Assembly: GCA_965644295.1 (NCBI GenBank)
Contig: CBFFRP010000136.1
Span: 62,001 to 126,000 of the forward strand
Direction: 5' to 3'
Source of the DNA: Paraphysomonas bandaiensis
Taxonomy: Eukaryota > Chrysophyceae
Length of the DNA stretch: 64,000 nucleotides
Part shown: positions 48,192-58,454 of the stretch, in pieces
How the letters are laid out: every line of letters starts with the position of its first letter
Position numbering within the stretch: position 1 is the stretch's first letter
Translations under genes and position numbers: made by a program
The notes under the pieces: model-generated
What the model saw: the letters and a program-made list of their open reading frames with translations, nothing else
Told to the model about the DNA's origin: nothing
The model's database searches: none

Positions 48192-48817
48192 ATTAACAAC
48201 TGATACGTCAAATAATGCGATAATACAGGCAACAGCAAGAATATAATACTGCTCTTATTCCTCTATTCAGCACTGCTCCTGTATTTGGTTTACTATAACC
48301 CTGCAGAGGCAGTATATTTTACCAGAGCTACTGGCACTGCCATATCATGCTATACGAAGCAAAGATAACAAGCAGAGTTTGTCATACGTACCAATATCCG
48401 TATATGGTACTGTATATTCACTGCTATAAAAGAGCGATACAGTTGTGTAGTTTGCCGTCACTAATAATATTCCGAAAATTTGTTGAGCTGACACTAGAAA
48501 GGGTAGTTTTTCCATTTTTTATATCAATTCTAGAAAATTAGGGCGGATATCACGAGTATTCGGGTGTTGAGTGTTTGTTTTTTGAAATATAAGAATATTG
48601 AGTTTTGCAGTACGTATATTTCTAGTGGTTGCATTAAGTAACATATCTGCATACAATATCACCGCTATGTCCTATGTAAGTGCAGTGGAAGCACTAGGCT
48701 TGACTGAAGAGCATACACATGCTATTTCAGGTCTCCTTGATATCATGACAGCACCGGATGATCCTTTTTTCGCCTGAGTTTACTCGTCTATAGTGCCCAA
48801 TCAAACACACAGATATA
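48192..48817. promoter_or_regulatory. Divergent intergenic region between BTB and FANCM, with possible upstream FANCM exon
   Basis: Must hold both promoters. At 48667 an ATG opens 36 codons (MSYVSAVEALGLTEEH...), ending TGA. A consensus donor GTAAGT follows ATG TCC TAT at 48676, and an acceptor CTATAG ends at 48792. Splicing these gives an alternative in-frame N-terminus for FANCM. Which is used cannot be decided here. Confidence 0.35.
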
Positions 48818-51800
48818 ATGAACTGTTCTGTATCACATGCGGTGAATGAGACTGCTATAAAGTCTTGGATATACCCCTCTAATTATCCGGTGCGGACTGT
48901 GTTTTTGATTTGAATGTTTTAATTGGGTTTCATACAGATTCGACAGTATCAGAGAGATATTGTTGAGCAGTGCCTTTTCAAGAACACTCTTGTGAGCTTA
49001 CCGACTGGATTAGGTATCTATTCGTATTTAACAGAATCTAGTTTGTGAAGCATATTTGCTTAGGGAAGACACTAATTGCAGCGGTCGTTATGTTCAATTT
49101 CTATCGTTGGTTTCCAACAGGAAAGATTATATTTATGGCACCAACGCGACCGCTGGTTTCACAGCAAATTAATGCATGCCATGATATAATGGGAATTCCG
49201 CAGCAAGACATTGCTCTTTTGGAGGGTTCAGTTGCACAAAAGACTCGGGAGCATATGTGGAAATCGAAGAGAGTGTTTTTTTGCACACCTCAAGTAGTAG
49301 ACAATGACATACAGCAAGGGAGATGCAATGCTCGGGATATTGTGTGTGTTGTGGTTGACGAGGCACACCGTGCAACAGGAAATTATGCCTATGTTAAAGT
49401 GGTAAGAATTTGAGGGATGAGTTAATTGTATTCCTCATTCTTCTAATTTAAGGTATATGAGATGTCCCGAGTCTCTTCCCTGTTCAGAGTTGTAGCGCTC
49501 AGTGCAACACCCGGCTCGGATGCTCGATCAATCCAGAAGGTAGAAGTTAATATAGGTAATATTTTGCTTACTCTTTGAGGTTTAGGTTTTATACAATCTC
49601 AATATTGCACATGTGGAGTGGAGGTCGGAAGAGGATGCTGACGTTGCACCTTATGTACAGGAGAGAGAAGTGAGTAGATGTAGTATTGATTGTATTCCCG
49701 ATGTGGGCACTTCGTAACTGCGCTTTGGTATTTACGATACAGGTAGAGATAATCAAATGCAAAAAAGTACCTGGGACTGGGGAGGGGTGGGCAGCATCCA
49801 CTAAGAGGCGCATAGATAGTTGCATACGCATAACTGCGGAATATGTGGTTACTGCTGGTTTTTTAGTCAGCTCTGATCCTGACAACATAAATGCTTTCGT
49901 CTTAAACGAGGCCAAAAGGTGTTTTGCTTGAAATGTTACCCTGTAATGCATTTAATGAATATTATTACGCTAGATATATGTCAACACAGAAACAGAATAT
50001 CGGCATTGCGTGGTCTGCGCTTATCTTGACGACGAAGTTATGTGAAGGGCGGACGGCCCTAGCCGAAGGTGGTATGTCTGCCTTATGGAATAGAGTGGAG
50101 GATCTGGTTGCACGTAGGGATAGAAAACTATGGCGAGATGAGGTGTGTGTACTCCTTTTTCTACTCTCAGTTGTGCTTATATTAATTAGGTGGATGCGAC
50201 ATTATTCAGAAGCCAGGCCTTTGAGAGCCTCGTCCAATTACTACGCGGTATAGAGGAATCAATAGCAGTCCGTGGTACTGTGCCTGTTACTGGACCTGAA
50301 TATTCCTTGGAAAATAATCCCAAGCTAGCTAAGCTAAAAGAAATTCTTGAGATTCATTTCGCTGAAGGCCAGGACACGCGCAGCGGAAGCAGAGCGATTG
50401 TATTTGTGGCTTTAAGAGATACAGTCTTCGGTATCAAAACAGAGCTCACTCATACGACACGTATGATCGAATTTTACGTTGTTGCGTTGTATTTACTTGC
50501 TATCAGGACTACGAGTTGCCCAGTTCGTTGGCCAATCTGCTGCATCTGGACGAAAAGGAGATCGAGGGAAGGGCCAGTCACAGCGAGAGCAGGAGGAGGT
50601 GCTACTAAAGTTCAACCGAGGAGACTATAACGTCCTCATTGCCACTTGTGTTGCTGAGGAAGGACTTGACATCGCCGAAGTCGATTTAATAGTATCATAT
50701 GATGTTGTAGCATCACCAGTACGAATGCTTCAGAGAAATGGTCGGACTGCAAGAAAAAAGGCTGGACGGGTTGTTATGCTGGTTACTGAAGGTCGTTCAG
50801 TCTGCATGTTTACGTCGTTATAACACTTGCACAGGAAAGGAAGAAGCGAAAGTATATCAGTCCAGTGATTCTGTGGCGAAAGTTAACGATGGGATGAGGA
50901 ACAGCGTATCACGTATGACACTATATCAACGTAGTCCACGAATGGTCCCGGACGGTGTCTTTCCAGTGATGATAGAAAGCGACTTGCGAGAACTTAAAGC
51001 TGATGCATGCTTGCGCGACGACTTGAATCTTGAGATGACGAAAAAATCTTCTCTTTCTGTAATCTTAAATGGTAAAAATAGTGCTGTTTCTGTGACTCAT
51101 GAAATGTGCACCGGTAATTCGTGCGCCACAAGTGGCTCCTCATCAACGGGTCAGAGTGCTGGGACAGGGATATTTAAGAGCTTCGCTTTTGAGTCTTCTG
51201 CTGTTGGTGATAAGAACGATCGCATCGCTCGGAGTGGGAACGAAAGAGTCTTTGATAAGACAAGGCATCAGAGTATGCGGTTGGTGGCCTCGTCTAGTAT
51301 GGTAACATGTTCTATTTGTGGTGCTAAGTGGAGAGCACGTGAGCACCGCAACCAAGAAGCGGCAGAAATGTGCACGAAGTGCGCGTCAGTTGTAGCGGCT
51401 TCTTTAAGGAACGACATAACTACCTACAAGGACAACGGCGATGATGGCTGCTGTCATACAGTTCATCCTGTCCAAGTTGTTTCGTCTGAAAAAGTCCATC
51501 AAGAGAAATCTCCTGGATTGGAATTCACGACTACAACAGAGGGAATTGATATGGGGCATCGTTCTAAGAAAGATACTGCTGCTATTACAGATAAAACACG
51601 ATCCGGTTCAACGAGTTATGACATGTTGGTGGCTGCACTGAGTTCACCTGAGCCGAAAGAGTTCCCAGATCATCCTATTGAAGAAAAGAATTTTAGAGAG
51701 CGATTTCCGGCTCTCTCGTGTGGTGCGCTGAGCTGTGTATCTTCTATATTTGACCCGAAAATATACATTGGCGGGTTATCTCATACACAGGAACTTCATG

Positions 51801-53732
51801 GTGAACAAACGTTGAATATTAGCGCAAGCTTATTTTTGAGGTCTAAAATAGAGTGCACAACATTTCCGGCCAAATCTCATCCTACTGAAATTAATAAGCT
51901 GAATTCTTCTGGTGACTTAAACACTATTGTGTCTAAAGAAGTTGATGAGTCTCTAGTTTCTGCTGCCAATGAATTCTCTGAGCAAGATGACCGTGTTGTG
52001 AACAGTGATACTACGGGAACTGATGCTGACATATTACCATCAAAGAATGATCAATTTTCGGTATTGCGAGATCGAGGGTTACGGAGCCCTAAAAATAATG
52101 GGGCCTGTTCAAGTACCTATCAGTCACCAGAGAGCCCCGTTCAAACACAACAAGTGCTACCAAATGATACTATAAATGTTAATGAAAAGTCGTTTCGCCA
52201 TGATGGAGAGAGTATATTAACCTTACGGTCGTCATCGAAGTGCCGTAATTTTACTGCTAATGCAACTCCATCCCCATCCAGCTGGGGAACGAAAATTTCT
52301 CCTTCTATTGCGCAAACATCAATTATTCTCGGAAGAGCGAATGATCGAATGAATTCTACCTCGAGGTCAAGTACGCCAAAGCATCGACCAGCACCTGATA
52401 GCACCGATCTCAGTGCACCCTGTGGCATATGCTCGAGTAAAGATGCCGACGAAAATGACCCAGGAGTATTTTGTGACGGCCCATGTGGTGGGTTTACTCA
52501 TTTGGCTTGTTATGGTTTGGGCTGCGTTCCTGCCGGAGATTTCTACTGCGACAGCTGCATGTACGGGATGAGAAAACCCAGCAGTGGGCGCAGAGAATTG
52601 AAATGTTTTCTCTGCAATATATCTGGTGGCATGTTACGACGTAGTACATGTGGACGATGGGTGCACATGATATGTGCTTTCTATACCCCAGATCTAAATA
52701 TAGATCCTGATAAAATGATTGTCACGAATCTCTCTGACTTGGACAGGGAGCGAGAGTCGCTCATTTGCTCCATCTGCAAAAATAAAGGTGGCGCCAATGT
52801 ACAGTGTTCCTATGGTAGTTGTCTTGTGTCTATGCATCCGTATTGTGCATTTGTAAAGCAGAGGCAAATGGTGATTCGAGCCGACAAAGACCACTATCCT
52901 CTATATGAGATCTATTGCCCTTCTCACCAGGATAAAGTACCTCGCTGTAATCTCGTCAGTACCTCTGTAAGCTTGAGATGTGAAAACCAAATTGAGATGG
53001 AGTCATACCCAAAGATTCGAATCAAGGGTGTAGACGAAGAAGTGTGGGGTTCTACGCAGAAAACTCCAGCGCCGAGGAACAATAAAAGAAAAAGGTACGT
53101 TATTATATGTTCGATTTTCGATAACACCACTACTTGCTTGTAGACTCCGTCGGGCGTCCCATTTAAGGAAAAAACTGGAGTTGTATACATCTCCTTTGAA
53201 GAAAGAACTACAAGATGCCAAGCGGTATGCGGCATCTCTTTTTGATAACGAGGCAGCTCTCTCTGGAAGGTAGGACAGCATTGTACTTTGGTTGGAAGTT
53301 GAGCTTGTGCATGTACAGCGACAGTGGTGATGATAGCGAACACAGTGGTGACTGTGAAGGCGATGACAGCTTTATAAATGACGGAGAGTATACCCCGGCC
53401 CCCGACGGCGTTGAAACAGGACTAGTAATGTACCATGAATTGCATAGGTTAGCGAAATGCGAGATATTTGTTACAGGCAAAGTTGTAATGAATTTGTTAA
53501 TAGGGAATTTGAACAAACTCCAAGTCCGTACCACGTGAGGTATAAATTTAGGGGTGGAGATAAACCACTTCCGATAACTGAGCGATTAATGAGGGAGCAC
53601 GCTGAAAATTCTGGACTAAACTCAACATTGCTAAGTGATGTGGAGTCGTACTCATCACACGATCAACGAATTAGCCCAGATAGGTCAGCACTTATTGATG
53701 ATAGTCCCTTAACTTGGTGTAGCTCATTATAG
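48818..53732 (+). CDS. FANCM: FANCM/Hef/Mph1-family DNA translocase fused to PHD and extended-PHD fingers
   Basis: Thirteen exons (introns 29-73 nt) give about 1442 residues: 48818-48889, 48938-49013, 49064-49401, 49453-49539, 49586-49669, 49743-49918, 49974-50142, 50190-50460, 50507-50791, 50835-53094, 53144-53269, 53319-53447, 53477-53732. Superfamily 2 motifs in order: WIYPSNYP.RQYQ, Walker A PTGLGKT (about 46-52), APTRPL, VVDEAH (about 146-151), SATPGSD, FVGQS, VAEEGLDI, QRNGRTARKK, then the FANCM signature LYQRSPRMVPDG. FANCM remodels forks and D-loops and recruits the Fanconi core complex to crosslinks. The long exon 10 continues uninterrupted into a CxxC...CxxC zinc ribbon (CSICGAKW..CTKCAS), a PHD finger (CGICSSKD...CDSCM, about 1047-1100) and an extended PHD (CFLC...CPSHQ, about 1109-1217). 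I see no ERCC4-type nuclease domain. Confidence 0.92.
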
Positions 53733-55230
53733 AGGATTGGTTTTTTCCTCAGATTTTCTTGTATATTTTTCGTAAATAATTTATATAGGGCATAGTAGTA
53801 AATAATGGTTTTGAAATTTGTTGGGTTTAACAAACTTGCACTACAGTAAGAATCAGATGTGTTGAGGTAAATGCTATAAATTTCTTCCTGTGACATTTCA
53901 AAGTCAACCAATTCGATCTAAAATCACAAATGTTATATATAAAATATCACGAATATTATAAGTGTCAATTGTGTAGACGTGTAGACGTCTTTGGGCCTTG
54001 AATAATAAACAGGCATCCGTGAATGGGCTCACCTCAAGGACATCCGGGGTATTTGGCTGCCTACTGAATGAAGTCAAACGTCCGGGCTAGTTCACCTTAA
54101 GAACAGAGAGCGAAAGTGGTTGCACAACAGATAGCGCAAAATAGTAGGATATCAGAGTTAAGCACTAGTTAGTGAAATTGTTTTGCTACACTAGTACTGA
54201 CTCTTACATGCTTATTGCTAATGATCAAATATTCAGTACTGCCCTAGAGGTGGACCCATTCCCGCATGCCTGATTATTAGTTATTAGTCAAGGCCCAAAG
54301 ACGTCTACACAAGTGATACTTATATGTGTCCCTTGTACAACACAAGCATTTGGCTATTTTATGAGTGGGCAGAAATTATCTGCTGTCTCTGTTAGCGGCT
54401 CACGTTAGTTCTCCGGAGATATATATCTCCGGTACATATCCCGCAGAACACCACGAAAGGTGTGAGTCCGTCATTGTTGAGGGTCCACTTTTAGTGTTAG
54501 TCATTTAGATGACATGATAACCAAACCCACGACTATCTACTTCTAACTAATCACAAATTTTTTCATTCTCGTTCTCATTCTCTGAGCCATCACAACATTC
54601 ATTCAAAATTAATTGAGATGTGCATGCATCCGGCCACAACTGTGCAGACCCAACATCATATTAAGTTTAGCTGCGCTGAACAGGCGTTTACGTGTATTGG
54701 AAGTACGTACGTACATACAACATGACTCGTGCACCTGTACTTAGATATTTCAACTTTTCGTTTGAGCTGACTGAACTTCCCCATGAGCAGGTCTACTGCT
54801 TGTCTGCCTTTGTCAGGTTGTCATATCCCCTTGCTTATTTTTCTTCTTTCTGCTACTGATGAGTTCATTGACAGCATATTGTCATTCAGTATACTGTTTC
54901 GCAGCCCTTGTATATAGTATATATAACAATAAATGCAATTCAAGTAGAAAAAAGAAAAGTTGGTAGGAAACCCAGTTCACGTTTACTAGATTTTGGTCCT
55001 TTATTTCAACTACCAAGTTTTGCATAAACCAGCGGGGAGAGGAGGCAAGCATTTAACCCCCAAATCCCAATTGGGGATTCTCTCTATATGGAAATAGCAA
55101 ATCTCTACAAGTGAGTTGATAGTAAAGAGTATTCTCATGGTGAGTAAATTATACCCTGATTATTACTATTTGCCACTGAATGTCGCACTAGAATTCAAGG
55201 ATGATTAGTGTGCTATTCCACGAAGTAGGG
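53733..55230. other. Intergenic with foldback/MITE insertion
   Basis: 1.5 kb between convergent 3' ends of FANCM and USP14. Contains the inverted-repeat element at 53958-54324 and related sequence to about 54490. From 54500 to 55230 I see no gene. Confidence 0.5.
53958..54324. mobile_element. MITE-like foldback element with about 50-bp terminal inverted repeats
   Basis: The left end reads ATAAGTGTCAATTGTGTAGACG, then GTGTAGACGTCTTTGGGCC TTGA..AATAA..CAGGCAT. The right end (54264-54323) is its reverse complement with a few mismatches; the left arm has an extra internal GTGTAGAC duplication. The interior holds CCGGGCTAGTTCACC and the GTGGTTGCAC..ATAGTAGGATATCAG segment shared with 23.5 kb and 15.3 kb. 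Sequence after the right end (to about 54490) also parallels 13785-13945 in the 12.4-15.4 kb element, so this may be part of a larger family member. No protein is encoded. A target-site duplication could not be identified with confidence. Confidence 0.6.
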
Positions 55231-56881
55231 CTAACACTTATAACGGTAGAAATTCAAATAAGCTGTGTGCCAGTCTCCACCTCCTTTCAGTTCCATTATA
55301 TCTGCTGTGCTTACCTCTGTTACTTTATCGTCGTCGTACTTCCACCATATGTGGGATTCAGGAGCCTGTCTGACCCAACCGATGTAGTGGCCAGAGTTGG
55401 CTGAACGTCCCTTGTGGGTAACGACGCCCATCAGCTCATATTGACCCCTGAAGTCACTGGGAATACCCTCACCAAAATCCACTGTCTCGGTATCAGGTGT
55501 TTTTGACTCAGTAGAAGCGGGAGCATCATCGATTTCCATAGCTGTCCCCTCGCTCGAGGAGTTCGCTGCACTCGAAGCCGCCACATCAGCATCCTCTGAT
55601 GCTTTGAACTTCTTCGCGTAGTATTCCTCTGCAATCTTCTCTGCTTTCTCCCTATTAGCCCGCAAGCCCGTCTGTAGCTTTTCATTGCAGAACTCATACA
55701 CATCGAGCACCTCTGGGTACGACACAGGACGTAAAATTTTACACTTTACCCCGGCATGGTCCATACTCTCAGGTGTTGGCTTCCAAAAGAACCGCATAAA
55801 CTGTACACAAATGTACCGTGGTAGCTGAGATAGGCGTTGTTTCTTGTTCCAGACGGCATTTCGACCAAGGATCTCAGAGTTCTTCTCAACTGTTCCTTCC
55901 ATCGCGAGTTTCAGTCCCTCCTGCAGGTGGTCCACCCCGGAGGTTGAACCAGAGCCACCTTGAATATTGCACACCAGCTTATTCATCCGCTCCCGCCTTG
56001 TCACCGATTGTTCTAACTCACTTTCGGCACAAGACATTGTTTCTTCTACTTCGAACTCAAGATACGATGATAGTGATTTCCCCGCATTCTGCAACCCAGA
56101 AGAGAGAGTCTGCACCATGGTATTGTAGAACTCCTCCGCATCCTGCTGTACATATCCACCACTGCGCTCACTTGTCTGTGCATACTGCGGAAACATAGAT
56201 CGCAACAGGCTCACAAATTGCATGGGAGGCATTGCCTGAGTCGAGCGGTCTAGCTGATTAAACGTCTCACGGAGTGCCACGGTGAATTTCTCCATGGGTC
56301 CGGAGGGGTTGACTACAGAAAGAGCCTACACAGCAACACGTCAGTATGTATAAAACTGCAGCAACTAAAGAGTATATCACCTCCCTCAGCTCCGGCATGT
56401 GGCGGACGCACTGGATCGTGGAGTTCATATAGCAAGTATTGCCTGCAATATATGATTCAGGAATGCATTATGTATCATAGTTGTCGAACCTAAATTCTGC
56501 AACCCCGCTGGCTCGACAGTGCCCTTCTCCGCCTTCTCGGCGTCAGTCATGTCTTCTACGAACTGAACCTGAACTTCAGGAGCAGCAATTACCTCAGCAG
56601 TACCCATTAAAGTGATTTGTTGTCCATCTTTAATTTTTAGTTTGGTCATATCGGCATCATCTTTCAGCACTCCAATCCACGCCCCTTTAGCCATAAGCTT
56701 CTGACGATCCATTGGAACACCTGAATGGACCAGTGAGATATAGGAATACAGTGTAGATATCATTACTGTGTGTATTACCAGTTAGACTGTATATCTGAGA
56801 CTTAAACACCTCGACACCGTTCGAAGGATCCAACTCGACATCGTCAAACACTTGTTTATTCCACTTTATTTTAACCAACAT
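55231..56881 (-). CDS. USP14: USP14/UBP6 proteasome-associated deubiquitinase
   Basis: Four exons (56881-56779, 56720-56490, 56442-56381, 56325-55231) give 496 residues, close to the 494 of human USP14. An N-terminal ubiquitin-like domain (MLVKIKWNKQVFDDVELD...) is followed by the C19 peptidase. The Cys box is LGNTCYMNS with Cys about 115; the QQDAEEF motif is present; the His box is NSGHYIGWVR with His about 445; the YDDDKV and AYLNFYR strands follow. USP14/UBP6 docks on the 19S proteasome through its Ubl and trims ubiquitin chains from substrates, and catalysis is stimulated by docking. Domain order and length are standard. The Cys box exists only after splicing a 46-nt intron that splits LG|NT. 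Shares a divergent promoter region with the C92-like gene. Confidence 0.96.
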
Positions 56882-57291
56882 GATATGCGATATTAAATTA
56901 ATGAAGTGATTTTATTGTATTGCTATGAGTAGAGTGATATACTTATATATATATATATATGTATGTATGTATAGGATTGTGTTGGTATCAGTGCAGTGCA
57001 GTCCCAGTGCAGGGCGACTCTTTGATTGATGTTGGCTTTGTTTGCTTGGGAATAATCATACTGTACCATACTGCCGAACATACATACATACTATACGACT
57101 GTATAAACTGCATATGTACCTGTGTAAGAATTCCTACAGACAAACACCAATCTATGCGTACCTACCTACCTGTACACATACAGCAGTACATACTTACATG
57201 GACATACATGCATCATTGCATGCATATACACAGAGATAAGATCACATATGAGCTAAACACTCCTTCATTAACAAGATTACATCACCTAAAC
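56882..57291. promoter_or_regulatory. Divergent intergenic region between USP14 and the C92-like gene
   Basis: 410 bp. Contains a (TA)n run with GTATGTATGTATA at 56945-56972 and short TACATACA tracts. No specific factor sites recognised. Confidence 0.4.
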
Positions 57292-58137
57292 ATGTTTCGA
57301 CAATCTAGATTTATCCTAGCATCAACTACTCTTGCATTAGGTGCTCATTCATCCTATGTCATCTATGAGCGGGGTCGATGTGTCGCCAGTAATCCGAATG
57401 ACTTTAAGCCAGGTAGCGCAGGTACAATACATCTAACCTAGAAGCTATTTACCCCTTATGTACTATGAGAGTAGATAGCATGATGATAGATACTCTACAT
57501 AGTGGCGATATCGTACTCTTTCGAAGGCATTGGTCTTATTATATGGTCAGTGTATGAGCACTTCTCAATGTTTATATTAATGAGTCATCTCCATTTGCAG
57601 TTTCCTAAGGGGCTACTCATATATATATACCAGTATCTGAATACTGCTGAATTTGATCATTGTGGTATAATTGTAGAAGATAAGTTTGGTGCCCCATATG
57701 TGTTTGAGCTTGGTGTAACTGGGTGCAAGATAACCCCATACGAATCAAGGATTGCGAAATCAACCGCCGAGCAAATCATATTAGTCCCTTTGCGTCAAAA
57801 CAAATTATCGAATGTTTCGTTTCGGAAAGAAATGTATAGTAATGCGCTGAAAATGACTCAGAATACTTCGATGCTATCCACCGAGCTGCCTACTCTTGCT
57901 GTTGGTTGTGCTTCAAAATTGCTAAATGCATGCTCCCCTTCTATACAACCAAGATATTCACTTTCACCAAGTATGCAGTTGTTGTTGAATTTATTGAGTG
58001 AGAGTGGGATCGATATGTCTTTTTCTTCAAGCCTAAACAACATGAGTGTTACATGTGACAATGTAGTAGATCATAACATTCACAGTAGCGAAGGTCTATT
58101 CACATTAGGAGAAAACGTTAATATACGAGCGAAATAA
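57292..58137 (+). CDS. Permuted papain-fold cysteine hydrolase-like protein (YiiX/Peptidase_C92-like)
   Basis: Exons 57292-57412, 57472-57545 and 57601-58137 give about 243 residues; the first acceptor could also be 57440 or 57474, all in frame. The N-terminus MFRQSRFILASTTLALGA is basic then hydrophobic, consistent with a membrane anchor or mitochondrial presequence. The fold signature is LHSGDIVLFRR, then FDHCGIIVED..G.PYVFELG, matching the GDIV.....HVGIVV...PYVLE pattern of NlpC/P60-type permuted papain enzymes (YiiX, YaeF), with His as catalytic base. The LAVGCASKLLNA stretch further on may hold the nucleophilic Cys. Related enzymes cleave amide or lipid ester bonds; the substrate here is unknown. 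Confidence 0.6.
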
Positions 58138-58454
58138 CTAATTACTTACTATATGACCTCGTTAGTTGGTTAATGATTGATGTATATAATTCAAATAGTA
58201 TTCGACAAGTGATGATTGCCCATGTTTGCTATATATCATTCATCATTCTAATCGAATGTACTCGAGCAAAAAATGAGGATATTTCATACTCATAATTTAT
58301 AATTGAGTAGCACCAGGATCGTTGTCGATCTTACCTAGAAATAACTTTGAGCCTTGGTCTTCATGTAAATATTGAGCGGTTGGAAAAGGAATATTGAATA
58401 AGACAATTAATTACAAGTTCAAGCAATACTGCATAAAAAATCTCACGACCACAA
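58138..58454. other. Intergenic between convergent genes
   Basis: 317 bp, AT-rich, containing 3' ends of the C92-like and GltS-TLDc genes. Nothing else seen. Confidence 0.4.

Noticed and set aside
53215-53538. Separate small gene downstream of the FANCM PHD region
   Set aside because: It contains splice sites that continue the FANCM frame in phase; best read as FANCM exons 11-13.
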